Assembly (NCBI GenBank): GCA_938028585.1
Contig: CALIZH010000296.1
Coordinates: 1-31,097, forward strand
Direction of reading: 5' to 3'
Length of the DNA stretch: 31,097 nt
Source: an uncultured Actinomyces sp.
GTDB taxonomy: Bacteria; Actinomycetota; Actinomycetes; Actinomycetales; Actinomycetaceae
How positions within the stretch are numbered: the stretch's first letter is position 1; every line of letters begins with the position of its first letter. The notes under the pieces were generated by a model, which was given only the letters and a program-made list of their open reading frames with translations, searched no databases and was not told the origin of the DNA. Below, one piece after another: positions 1 to 7,545 of the stretch. The translations under genes and the position numbers were made by a program.

Positions 1-783
1 GTATGCTCCTAAACCTCGTGCTTCCAGAAGATGCTTGGCAAATAGAAGATTCTCCATGGTTGTGGTTGAACGGTCTTCAAGAAGGATTGAGTCCTGTGGG
101 ACGCCACGTGAAGATAAATAGCGGGCCATGGCTTCAGCTTCAGAAATGACTTCGTCACTTCCCTGCCCACCCGAGGGAATAAGAATCGCATGTGCGTCCT
201 GTGCTTTCCATAGCTCTAAAGCCTTATCGATTCGTCCTCTAAGCAGGGGTGTCGGCTCTTCTCCCCTGAGTCCAGCACCATGAATGATGATGTAATCAAA
301 GGTGCGTTTTCGGGGAAGCCTACGATAGAACCACGAATACACAAGTAGTGCGACAAAACTGAAGAAAAACCACATGCCTAAAGCGAAAACAAGCGCTACA
401 ACGGAAATCGCGACCAGAGATTGCCTGAAGAAGATGGCAACTAGTGGAAGGGCGACGAGCCACCCGACGATCGCCATAGCAAGCAGAAATGGAAGCAAAG
501 TCGCTAAGGAAATACCTTCACGCCTCACCACGCGCACACCGTTTACACCCAAGAAAATGATGGTGACGACAGGTGTTAGCGGAATAAGCAGGACAAGTAA
601 TAGCGTCAGAGTTGAACTGGTCGAGTAAAGGAAAACGATCCCCACAAGAGAGAGAACAAGAAGAAGGAAAAATATCGCGTTCTTAAATTGCCGAGGTTCC
701 TTGTGATAGGAGCAAAGAAAAAGAGATCCCCACAAAATGACAGGTGACCAGATGACGAGTTCTTCTACAAGGAAGCTGAGCAT
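1..783 (-). CDS. YdcF/SanA-like DUF218 membrane protein (3' end cut by window)
   Basis: The open frame starts at ATG 783 and runs 261 codons off the left window edge, so the C-terminus is missing. The first ~155 residues are very hydrophobic, with about four to five membrane segments (roughly 7-25, 36-55, 58-80, 92-119 and 122-151). A cytoplasm-like basic stretch (RRLPRKR, 154-160) follows, then a DUF218 domain with FDYIIIHGAG (162-171), GEEPTPLLRGRIDKALEL (174-191), IPSGGQGSDE (202-211), SEAEAMARYL (214-223) and ILLEDRSTTTMENLLFAK (233-250). These are the conserved blocks of YdcF/SanA/ElyC proteins, which are linked to envelope or peptidoglycan-precursor metabolism; their exact reaction is not firmly known. 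The ribosome binding site is weak. The gene lies downstream of secG behind a terminator, so it probably has its own promoter or depends on readthrough. Confidence 0.85.
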   Translation of the reverse strand, partial: MLSFLVEELVIWSPVILWGSLFLCSYHKEPRQFKNAIFFLLLVLSLVGIVFLYSTSSTLTLLLVLLIPLTPVVTIIFLGVNGVRVVRREGISLATLLPFLLAMAIVGWLVALPLVAIFFRQSLVAISVVALVFALGMWFFFSFVALLVYSWFYRRLPRKRTFDYIIIHGAGLRGEEPTPLLRGRIDKALELWKAQDAHAILIPSGGQGSDEVISEAEAMARYLSSRGVPQDSILLEDRSTTTMENLLFAKHLLEARGLGAY

Positions 784-813
784 TGTTTCATGCTACCCCA
801 GGGTTCAAACACA

Positions 814-842
814 AACGCCGCGCTTTTGTTAAGCGCGGCGTT
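814..842 (-). terminator. Intrinsic terminator after secG
   Basis: A perfect 12-bp inverted repeat (814-825 with 831-842, arms AACGCCGCGCTT/AAGCGCGGCGTT) has a 5-base loop. Read on the minus strand it is followed by a T-rich run (GTTTGTGTTTG). It lies 13 bases past the secG stop codon and ends the gap-pgk-tpiA-secG string. Confidence 0.85.
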
Positions 843-855
843 AAAAGACTTCCGT

Positions 856-1101
856 TCAGGAAGCGAACTTCATCAGCACTCCCATGCCGATGATGCTCAC
901 AACCCAGATCAGGAGGATCGCTAAAGTGATGCGGTTCAGGTTCCGCTCTGCAACGCCAGAAGAACCAGCCGAAGAAGAAATTCCGCCACCGAACATATCG
1001 GAAAGGCCGCCACCCTTACCCTTGTGCATCAGAATCGTTAGGGTCAGCAAAATGCTGGTCAGGGTGATGATGACGATGAGTGTAATGTTCAGTGCCGCCA
1101 C
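856..1101 (-). CDS. secG: Preprotein translocase subunit SecG
   Basis: An 81-residue protein with two membrane segments (about 3-25 and 56-77). They are separated by a Gly/Ser-rich cytoplasmic loop containing HKGKGGGLSDMFGGG (26-40), the hallmark of SecG. SecG is the small, non-essential partner of the SecYE channel and assists SecA-driven protein export. The length is normal for actinobacteria. It is the last gene of the glycolytic cluster, as in Mycobacterium and Corynebacterium, and is followed by a strong terminator. A hairpin sits between tpiA and this gene, so secG may be partly uncoupled from the glycolytic genes. Confidence 0.95.
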   Translation of the reverse strand: MAALNITLIVIITLTSILLTLTILMHKGKGGGLSDMFGGGISSSAGSSGVAERNLNRITLAILLIWVVSIIGMGVLMKFAS

Positions 1102-1173
1102 GTTCGATTTTCCGATTCTTTCAGAGACTTCAACGGTTTGTAGTCTAGCGAATAATGCCTAGGTAAGGCCAGC

Positions 1174-1206
1174 TGGGCACCGAAGTGTTGCGCACTTCGG
1201 TGCCCA
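1174..1206 (-). terminator. Terminator-like hairpin between tpiA and secG
   Basis: A 14-bp perfect inverted repeat (1174-1187 with 1193-1206, arm TGGGCACCGAAGTG) has a 5-base loop. It starts 14 bases after the tpiA stop on the minus strand. No T-run follows on either strand, so it may be a U-less actinobacterial terminator, an attenuator or an mRNA-stabilising 3' hairpin. Confidence 0.6.
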
Positions 1207-1220
1207 GAGCCTTTAAAGGA

Positions 1221-2000
1221 TCACAGCTCCTGGAAGCGAGCCATCGCAGCGAAGGAGTCTGCCTTCAGCGATGCGCCACCAACAAGTGCTCCATCAACAT
1301 CTGGCTGGCTCATGAGCTCCTTGATGTTTCCGGGCTTTGCCGAGCCGCCGTAGAGGATACGGGTGGAGTCAGCGGTTGCGTCGCCGTAGTCAGCACGCAG
1401 TGCCTCGCGGATCGCACCGCAAACTTCCTGTGCGTCATCGGCAGTAGCAGTCTCGCCGGTACCAATTGCCCAAATGGGTTCGTAGGCGATGACAATCTTC
1501 GCAACCTCGTCAGCGGTGAAGCCTTCGAGTGCTGCACGAACCTGACCGAGAACGAACTCGACGTGGGTTCCAGCCCTACGAACCTCAAGAGCCTCGCCGC
1601 AGCACAGGATCGGAGTCATGCCGGCATCGAATGCCTTGCGAGCCTTTTGGCCGACAAGTTGATCGGACTCGTTGTGGTACTCACGACGCTCGGAGTGGCC
1701 AACGACCACGTAGCTGCATCCAAGCTTGGTCAGCATCTCAGAGGAGATCTCACCGGTGAATGCACCATTGTCGTGGACAGAGATGTCCTGTGCGCCGTAC
1801 TTGATCTGAAGATCATCGGCGTCAACAACGGTCTGCACGGTACGAAGATCGGTGAAGGGAGGGATCACCAGGACCTCGCAACGCGAGTAGTCAAAGTTGT
1901 GGTCGGAAAGTTCCATGGCCAAGCCCTGGACCAGGTGATTTGCCTCGAGGTGATCGAGGTTCATCTTCCAGTTACCTGCCATCAAAGGGGTACGTGTCAT
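1221..2000 (-). CDS. tpiA: Triosephosphate isomerase
   Basis: A 259-residue protein that interconverts dihydroxyacetone phosphate and glyceraldehyde 3-phosphate in cytosolic glycolysis. The family signatures are complete: N10/K12 in AGNWKMN (8-14), the electrophile H102 in VVVGHSERR (98-106), the catalytic base E174 in AYEPIWAIGTG (172-182), loop 6 just after it, and phosphate-binding GGS (218-220) and VGGASL (240-245). The length is typical. The ATG at 2000 is preceded by GGAGG with an 8-base spacer, and that site lies inside the end of pgk. The gap to the pgk stop is three bases, so translation is probably coupled. Confidence 0.98.
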   Translation of the reverse strand: MTRTPLMAGNWKMNLDHLEANHLVQGLAMELSDHNFDYSRCEVLVIPPFTDLRTVQTVVDADDLQIKYGAQDISVHDNGAFTGEISSEMLTKLGCSYVVVGHSERREYHNESDQLVGQKARKAFDAGMTPILCCGEALEVRRAGTHVEFVLGQVRAALEGFTADEVAKIVIAYEPIWAIGTGETATADDAQEVCGAIREALRADYGDATADSTRILYGGSAKPGNIKELMSQPDVDGALVGGASLKADSFAAMARFQEL

Positions 2001-2003
2001 TGT

Positions 2004-3197
2004 TCAGTCCTCCAGTACTGCGATACCGGGCAGAACCTTACCCTCGAGCAGTTCGAGAGAGGCGCCACCACCGGTGGAAATGTGAGAGAAAGTAGATTCG
2101 TCAAAGCCGAGGTTACGAACGGCAGATGCGGAGTCTCCACCACCAATGACGGTGAACGCGGTTCCTTCGCTCATTGCACGTGCGACTGCCTTTGTTCCCT
2201 CTGCGAATGCGGGGAACTCGAAGACGCCCATGGGGCCGTTCCACACAACGGTCTTCGCAGAAGCAATTGCTTGAGAGAAAATCTCGCGGGTCTTCGGGCC
2301 GATGTCGAGGCCCATCTGATCCGCGGGAATCGCATCAGAACTGACAACGGTTGCGGGTGCGTCTGCTGCAAACTCAGGAGCAACAACAGTGTCGACGGGC
2401 AGAAGAAGTTCGACGCCATTCTTCTTTGCGGTCTCCATGTAACCCTGAACGGTGGGAATCTGGTCTGCCTCAAGAAGAGACTTGCCAACTTCGTAGCCCT
2501 TCGCAGCAAGGAAGGTGTAGGCCATGCCGCCACCGATGATGAGCTTATCCGCCTTCGAAAGCAGATTAGCAATCACGCCGAGCTTGTCGGAGACCTTCGA
2601 GCCACCCAGAACGACAACGTAAGGACGCTCCGGATCATTAACTGCCTTACCCAGGGACTCGATTTCCTTAACGACCAGCAAACCTGCTGCACTGGGCAGA
2701 AGCTTGGCAACGTCGTAGACAGAGGCTTGCTTACGGTGAACAACACCGAAACCATCGGAAACAAAAGCATCGGCGAGTGAAGCGAGCTGCGTGGCGAAGG
2801 CCTCGCGCTCTGCATCGTCCTTCGAGGTTTCTGCAGCATTGAAGCGAACGTTCTCGAGAAGAACGATTTCACCGGGCTTTGCGGCCTCAACTGCAGCGTG
2901 TGCTCCTTCACCGACAGTATCGGGAGCAAGAGTGACCTTGACACCGGTCAGCTCGGCAAGGCGGGTGGCAACGGGTGCAAGCGAGAATGCGGGGTTGACT
3001 TGGCCCTTCGGACGACCGAGGTGAGCGGCAATGATGACCTTTGCACCTGCATCCAAAAGAAGCTTGATCGTCGGAAGTGCCGCGCGAATACGGCCATCAT
3101 CGGTAATGTTCTGATCAGCATCGAGGGGAACATTGAAGTCCGAACGGAGCAGAACGCTCTTACCGGAAAGATCACCCAGGCTATCAATTGTCCTCAT
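2004..3197 (-). CDS. pgk: Phosphoglycerate kinase
   Basis: A 397-residue enzyme that transfers the acyl phosphate of 1,3-bisphosphoglycerate to ADP. I start it at ATG 3197 rather than at the longest frame (3251): AAGGAG lies 6 bases upstream, and the protein then begins MRTIDSLGDLSGKSVLLRSD, the normal Pgk N-terminus. Visible family blocks are LLRSDFNVPLD (N-domain substrate site), AAHLGRPKG, GFGVVHRKQAS, the VVLGGSKVSDK hinge region, WNGPMGVFE, and the nucleotide-binding IGGGDSASAV followed by ISTGGGASLELLEGKVLPG. Length is standard. Codon choice is strongly biased, as expected for a highly expressed gene. Confidence 0.98.
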   Translation of the reverse strand: MRTIDSLGDLSGKSVLLRSDFNVPLDADQNITDDGRIRAALPTIKLLLDAGAKVIIAAHLGRPKGQVNPAFSLAPVATRLAELTGVKVTLAPDTVGEGAHAAVEAAKPGEIVLLENVRFNAAETSKDDAEREAFATQLASLADAFVSDGFGVVHRKQASVYDVAKLLPSAAGLLVVKEIESLGKAVNDPERPYVVVLGGSKVSDKLGVIANLLSKADKLIIGGGMAYTFLAAKGYEVGKSLLEADQIPTVQGYMETAKKNGVELLLPVDTVVAPEFAADAPATVVSSDAIPADQMGLDIGPKTREIFSQAIASAKTVVWNGPMGVFEFPAFAEGTKAVARAMSEGTAFTVIGGGDSASAVRNLGFDESTFSHISTGGGASLELLEGKVLPGIAVLED

Positions 3198-3238
3198 GGG
3201 AATCTCCTTAAATAAATAAAAAATTGAGACGCTAGCGA

Positions 3239-3276
3239 ACTGGGCCCGCATACGCTTTCACGTACACGGGCCCAGT
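3239..3276 (-). terminator. Long GC-rich hairpin between gap and pgk
   Basis: Perfect 10-bp outer arms (3239-3248 ACTGGGCCCG with 3267-3276) enclose a second 4-bp stem (TACG/CGTA). On the minus strand the hairpin begins 28 bases after the gap stop. A TTTTTT run lies ~11-16 bases further on, just before the pgk ribosome binding site. It could be a partial terminator or processing site that sets a higher gap than pgk/tpiA expression level. Confidence 0.55.
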
Positions 3277-3304
3277 AACTAGCAGATCATGCTCTATGCG
3301 AGGA

Positions 3305-4312
3305 TCAGGCCAGCTTGGAGCCAACCAGCGAGGTCAGGCGAACGAGAGCGTTCGAGTAGCCCCACTCGTTGTCGTACCAAGAGAGAACCTTCACCAAGTT
3401 GCCGATGACCTTGGTCTCGGTTGCATCGAAGATCGAGGTGTGGGGGTTGCCCACGATGTCGGTGGAGACGATCGGATCTTCGGTGTACTCAAGAACACCC
3501 TTGAGCTCACCCTCGGCGGCAGCCTTCACGGCAGCCTGGATAGCCTCAACCGAGACCTCCTTCGTTGCAACGAAGGTCAGGTCGGTCAGCGAGCCGGTCG
3601 GGGTGGGAACGCGAACTGCGAGTCCGTCGAACTTGCCCTTGAGCTCGGGCAGAACCAGAGCAACAGCCTGAGCCGCACCGGTCTTGGTGGGGATCATGTT
3701 GAGGGCTGCTGCACGTGCACGACGCAGATCCGAGTGGGGAGCGTCGAGAACGCGCTGGTCGCCGGTGTAGGAGTGGATGGTGGTCATGATGCCGCGCTCA
3801 ATACCGAAGTTCTCGTGGAGAACCTTGGCCAGAGGAGCAAGGCAGTTGGTGGTGCACGAAGCGTTGGAGATGATGTTCATGGTGGCGGGATCGTAATCGC
3901 CATCGTTCACACCCATAACGAAGGTGCCGTCAACGTTCTTTGCAGGCGCCGAAATGACAACCTTCTTTGCGCCGGCTGCGATGTGCGCAGCTGCCTTCTC
4001 ACCATCGGTGAAGAAACCGGTGGATTCGACGACAACCTCAACACCGAGCTCGCCCCAAGGCAGGTCGGCAGGATCGCGCTGTGCGAGAACCTTGATGTGC
4101 TTTCCGTCAACGATGATGCCCTCATCGTCGTAGGAAACCTCACCATTGAAGCGACCCATGATCGAGTCGTACTTCAGCAGGTGTGCCAGAGTCTTATTGT
4201 CGGTCAGATCGTTAACTGCAACGACCTCGAGGTCTGCGCCCTGCTCAATTGCAGCGCGGAAGAAGTTACGACCGATGCGGCCAAAGCCGTTAATGCCAAC
4301 GCGGGTGGTCAC
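3305..4312 (-). CDS. gap: Type I glyceraldehyde-3-phosphate dehydrogenase
   Basis: A 335-residue enzyme that oxidises glyceraldehyde 3-phosphate with NAD+ and phosphate. I chose GTG 4312 as start: AGGAGG lies 6 bases upstream and the protein then begins VTTRVGINGFGRIGRNFFR. The longer frame from 4381 would add 23 residues unlike the family. The Rossmann motif GINGFGRIGR is at 6-15, the catalytic C153 in SNASCTTNCLAP (149-160), and H180 in TTIHSYTG (177-184). The C-terminus WYDNEWGYSNALVRL is canonical. It leads the gap-pgk-tpiA-secG string. The upstream region (4313-4496) should hold its promoter, but I could not assign -35/-10 boxes with confidence. Confidence 0.97.
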   Translation of the reverse strand: MTTRVGINGFGRIGRNFFRAAIEQGADLEVVAVNDLTDNKTLAHLLKYDSIMGRFNGEVSYDDEGIIVDGKHIKVLAQRDPADLPWGELGVEVVVESTGFFTDGEKAAAHIAAGAKKVVISAPAKNVDGTFVMGVNDGDYDPATMNIISNASCTTNCLAPLAKVLHENFGIERGIMTTIHSYTGDQRVLDAPHSDLRRARAAALNMIPTKTGAAQAVALVLPELKGKFDGLAVRVPTPTGSLTDLTFVATKEVSVEAIQAAVKAAAEGELKGVLEYTEDPIVSTDIVGNPHTSIFDATETKVIGNLVKVLSWYDNEWGYSNALVRLTSLVGSKLA

Positions 4313-4388
4313 TGTTGTCCTCCTGCTTGTGCCCCCTGCGGGACACGCTTTCTGTATCAACCATGAAGATGCGGTTTGCATCTATGGC

Positions 4389-4404
4389 CCGCAGTTCTCT
4401 GCGG
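4389..4404. other. Short inverted repeat in the gap upstream region
   Basis: Perfect 6-bp arms CCGCAG/CTGCGG with a 4-base loop lie 77 bases upstream of the gap start. It may form a 5'-leader hairpin on the gap mRNA or be a regulator site. The function is unknown. Confidence 0.35.
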
Positions 4405-4496
4405 TTCCAGTATCTCTAATCTACACCTTCACGGTCTGAGATGAGGGTGAACTAAGTCCTTAGAGATCTGGCCCACATTATGCTGAAAGAGAGATC

Positions 4497-5480
4497 TCAG
4501 TCACCGTCGAGCATATCCAAGGTCAGGGCAGATTCGGTATCGGGAATACCTCGTTCATGCGCGACCTTATCGGCCATAGCCAAAAGACGACGAATACGCC
4601 CTGCAACCGCGTCCTTTGTCAGCGGCGGATCGGTATGTTTGCCCAGCTCCTCAAGGGAAGCCTGCTTGTACTGGATGCGCAACTCCCCCGCCTGCCTCAG
4701 GTGATCTGGGACATCGTCGCCCAAAATCGCAAAAGCCCGCTCGACCCTCGCGCCGGCCGCGACCGCGGCGCGCGCGCTACGACGAAGATTCGCATCATCA
4801 AAGTTTGCTAAGCGGTTAGCTGAACCCCGGGCCTCGCGACGCTCACGCCTCTGCTCCCAGGCAACATGAGTAGCAGGTGCACCCAGCGCACGGATAAGCG
4901 CACTAATGGCCTCGGAATCACGAGCAGTGACGCGATCAGATCCGCGTACTTCCTTCGAACGAACAGTAGCTCCGAGCTTACGTGCGAGCCCCACCATCGC
5001 GAGTGCAACCTCGGGTCCCGGGCATGTAATTTCCAAAGACGAGGAGCGTCCAGGCTCGAGAAGAGAACCGCGGGCAAGAAATGCGCCGCGCCACACAGCC
5101 GCGGCCTCGTCTTTACCGGAAGCAACCAAAGTCGCAGGGAGCCCGCGCACTGGTCTTCCCGCCCCATCGACGAGGCCGGTGAGTCGAGCAAGTTCATCAG
5201 CTCGGTGCACGACGCGTACGACGTAACGCTTGCCTCGGCGCAGCGACGAACCCGAAACGACAACAACAAAGGACTCAACGTTGTACAAGCTGGTCAGGAA
5301 TGCACGAAGACGGCGTACGGCTACGGAAGAATCTAACTCTGCCTCGATAAGGATCCGACCACCCACGAGGTGTAGACCACCTGAGAAACGAAGAATCGCA
5401 CATACCTCCGCGGCCATCGCAGATTGCGAAGGAACCGCGCTACGCGCTAATTCGTCTTTCATATCCGATGTGAGGGACAC
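4497..5480 (-). CDS. whiA: WhiA sporulation/cell-division transcription regulator
   Basis: A 327-residue protein. Its N-terminal two thirds match the degenerate LAGLIDADG homing-endonuclease fold of WhiA (blocks CAILRFSGGLHLVGGRILIEAEL and WRGAFLARGSLLEPGRSSSLEITCP). The C-terminal part is a helix-turn-helix domain (PDHLRQAGELRIQYKQASLEELGKHTDPPLTKDAVAGRIRRLLAMA). WhiA activates division and differentiation genes in actinomycetes and is kept in non-sporulating Gram-positives. It starts at GTG 5480 with AAGGAG 5 bases upstream. It ends the uvrC-rapZ-yvcK-whiA string; the gap to yvcK is 41 bases. A 7-bp inverted repeat (GAGATCT/AGATCTC at 4463-4469 and 4492-4498) overlaps its stop codon and may be a weak terminator. 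Confidence 0.97.
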   Translation of the reverse strand: MSLTSDMKDELARSAVPSQSAMAAEVCAILRFSGGLHLVGGRILIEAELDSSVAVRRLRAFLTSLYNVESFVVVVSGSSLRRGKRYVVRVVHRADELARLTGLVDGAGRPVRGLPATLVASGKDEAAAVWRGAFLARGSLLEPGRSSSLEITCPGPEVALAMVGLARKLGATVRSKEVRGSDRVTARDSEAISALIRALGAPATHVAWEQRRERREARGSANRLANFDDANLRRSARAAVAAGARVERAFAILGDDVPDHLRQAGELRIQYKQASLEELGKHTDPPLTKDAVAGRIRRLLAMADKVAHERGIPDTESALTLDMLDGD

Positions 5481-5521
5481 CTTGTCTCCTTATGTCAGGG
5501 TGCACTGGAACGAGGAAGATT

Positions 5522-6526
5522 TTACGGGAGCCAGGTTTCGCTGCGGCCAACTTCACCAAGAAAACCATCAAAAGCATCACGCAATGCCGCTGCAAGTCGT
5601 AAAGGATCATGATGGGCTTCGCCATCACCGGTGCGAACTTGACGCAAAAGCACACGTGCGCCTAGCGCATCGGCAGCCTCGGCAAGATCATCAATATCGT
5701 CAGTCGTTGTCGGATCGGCGATCACCACATCCAGTTTGAAACTGGGGGCGTATTGAGCGATCGCTCGGACGTGATCAGCAGTTGTCATTGACTCTGTTTC
5801 GCCGCGCTGACGTTCAAGGTTCAAAATCAGTGCACGGTGAGCTTCGGTCGTCACCAGTGCACGGTGAAGATCAGGAACCAGTAAGTGTGGAATTACCGAG
5901 GTGTACCAAGAACCGGGACCAAGAACAACCCAATCGGCTTCCGAAATTGCATCGGTAACTGCTGCGGGAACCTTTGGTTCTTCTGGACTGAGGCGTACTG
6001 CCTCAACATCACCCGGTGCAATTGCAACTTTCGATTGACCTTTAACGGTGTAGTGTCGCCCGTTATCATTCATATCCGCTTCAATACTCAGCGGGTCTGT
6101 CGACATCGGGAGAACACGCCCCTGCGCACCCAAGAGACGGCCAACAAAATCAAGACCTTCAACCGGGTCGTCAAGAAGCTGCCACAATCCAGCAATCACA
6201 ATATTGCCGACTGCGTGACCATCCATCGGACCACTGGTCTTCAAGCGCATCTGGAAGACATCGCGCCAAGTCAAACCCCATTCAGTTTCTTCACACAAAG
6301 ACGCTAAAGCCATGCGTAAATCACCAGGAGGAAGAATTGGCATTTCTGCGCGAAGTCGGCCGGAAGACCCACCATCATCGGCAACGGTGACCACGGCTGT
6401 GAGCTGACGTGTGATGTGTCGCAGTGCGCGCAGGGTAGCGGATAGCCCGTGTCCACCGCCTAGAGCGACAACACGGTTATTCGATTCGCCGCGCTGCATC
6501 CACCCTGCAGCATCAACGTAGGTCAT
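5522..6526 (-). CDS. yvcK: YvcK/CofD-like gluconeogenesis factor
   Basis: A 334-residue protein of the YvcK (CofD-like, UPF0052) family. The nucleotide-sugar/phosphate-binding motifs are VVALGGGHGLSATLRALR (19-36), VTVADDGGSSGRLR (46-59) and PPGDLRMALASL (66-77); VLGPGSWYTSVIPHLL lies in the second half. YvcK homologues bind UDP-sugars and couple carbon metabolism to peptidoglycan synthesis and cell shape; in Mycobacterium the homologue (CuvA) sits at the pole. The ATG lies 3 bases from the rapZ stop, with an AAAGGA site inside rapZ's end, so the two are probably coupled. The family's enzymatic activity remains uncertain. Confidence 0.95.
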   Translation of the reverse strand: MTYVDAAGWMQRGESNNRVVALGGGHGLSATLRALRHITRQLTAVVTVADDGGSSGRLRAEMPILPPGDLRMALASLCEETEWGLTWRDVFQMRLKTSGPMDGHAVGNIVIAGLWQLLDDPVEGLDFVGRLLGAQGRVLPMSTDPLSIEADMNDNGRHYTVKGQSKVAIAPGDVEAVRLSPEEPKVPAAVTDAISEADWVVLGPGSWYTSVIPHLLVPDLHRALVTTEAHRALILNLERQRGETESMTTADHVRAIAQYAPSFKLDVVIADPTTTDDIDDLAEAADALGARVLLRQVRTGDGEAHHDPLRLAAALRDAFDGFLGEVGRSETWLP

Positions 6527-6529
6527 CGA

Positions 6530-7486
6530 CTATTCCTTTCCCATATCGCGATGCATGATTCGCACATTGAAACCATGCTCGCGCAGCCTGCGGGCGATGA
6601 GCTCTGCGCTCGCCACTGAACGGTGCTTCCCGCCCGTACACCCAACTGCAATTGTTGTGTAACGCTTGAGTTCACCAATATACCCCTTCAGCATGGGTGC
6701 AAGAAGATCGGCGTAACCAACAACGAAGTCGCGGGCACCAGGCTGGGACAAGACGTAATCTGCAACGGGTTGGTCTTTACCCGTCAAATGACGCAATTCA
6801 TCAACCCAGTAGGGGTTCTTTAAAAAGCGGACGTCAAGAACGTGGTCAGCATCCAAAGGAAGACCATGTTTGAAACCAAAGGATTCAACGGTGATACGGA
6901 GCGGCACATCGCCTGCCTGAGCAATCACATCACGGATGTGACGCGTCAGGTCATGGACCGACATCCTGGACGTGTCAATGATCGTATCTGCGAAACGACG
7001 CAGAGGAGCAAGCGCGCGCTCTTCGGCTGTGATCCCATCAAGAAGAGTTCCGTCTCCCTGAAGCGGGTGAGGGCGGCGATTTGATTCATAACGCCGGACA
7101 AGAGTGTCCGTCGAAGCCTCAAGGAAGATTACTCGATAAGCAACCCCCAACTCTTTAAGCTGTTCAAGGGCACGAGCAAAATCAGCAAAGAACTCACGTG
7201 AACGCACGTCAACAACGACAGCCAGTCTGTGAACTCCCCCGCCAACGGGACTCATCATGCCAACCAGCGCTGGCAGCATTGCCGGTGGAAGATTGTCAAC
7301 GACGTACCAATCAAGATCTTCGAGTGCACGGGCAGCACCAGTACGCCCTGCTCCTGAGCACCCGGTGATGATCACAACCTCGTTTCCACCCTCATCGGCA
7401 ACATCTGGGGCAATCTGATCGAGAAGTGGGATACCTCCGGGCACAGTTTCCTGCGAAGTGTCGGGTGGGATGGGAGTTTCGCTCAT
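6530..7486 (-). CDS. rapZ: RapZ family nucleotide-binding protein
   Basis: A 318-residue P-loop protein. Walker A GCSGAGRT is at 42-49 in a GCSGAGRTGAARALED context, followed by DWYVVDNLPPAMLPAL (59-74), and the C-terminal block contains AVGCTGGKHRSVASAELIARRL. RapZ in E. coli binds GlmZ/GlmY small RNAs and glucosamine-6-phosphate; in Gram-positives (YvcJ) it is an ATP/GTP-binding protein of less certain role. About 38 N-terminal residues precede the conserved core and look disordered. The ribosome binding site (AGGGG) is only one base from ATG 7486, so the start could be leaderless or misplaced. It lies between uvrC (59-base gap) and yvcK (3-base gap). Confidence 0.93.
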   Translation of the reverse strand: MSETPIPPDTSQETVPGGIPLLDQIAPDVADEGGNEVVIITGCSGAGRTGAARALEDLDWYVVDNLPPAMLPALVGMMSPVGGGVHRLAVVVDVRSREFFADFARALEQLKELGVAYRVIFLEASTDTLVRRYESNRRPHPLQGDGTLLDGITAEERALAPLRRFADTIIDTSRMSVHDLTRHIRDVIAQAGDVPLRITVESFGFKHGLPLDADHVLDVRFLKNPYWVDELRHLTGKDQPVADYVLSQPGARDFVVGYADLLAPMLKGYIGELKRYTTIAVGCTGGKHRSVASAELIARRLREHGFNVRIMHRDMGKE

Positions 7487-7545
7487 ACCCCTATGGTGCC
7501 ATTGATCAGCGAATCTTTCCCGGTTTTACCTCAGACAGTTTGACG

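Noticed and set aside
1185..2780. 531-codon open frame on the plus strand opposite tpiA and pgk
   Set aside because: It is antisense to two certain enzymes. Strong codon bias in highly expressed genes leaves the opposite strand open. The product is Cys/Asn-rich and unlike any family.
2004..3251. Longer pgk start at 3251
   Set aside because: It would add 18 residues unlike the family. AAGGAG is correctly placed only for ATG 3197.
3296..4366. 356-codon open frame opposite gap
   Set aside because: Same cause: a shadow of the highly biased gap gene, with no start signal or family resemblance.
3305..4381. Longer gap start at 4381
   Set aside because: The extra 23 residues are not GAPDH-like, and AGGAGG precedes GTG 4312.
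4463..4498. GAGATCT/AGATCTC inverted repeat at the end of whiA
   Set aside because: Only 7 AT-rich bp with a 22-base loop and no T-run; too weak to call a terminator with confidence.
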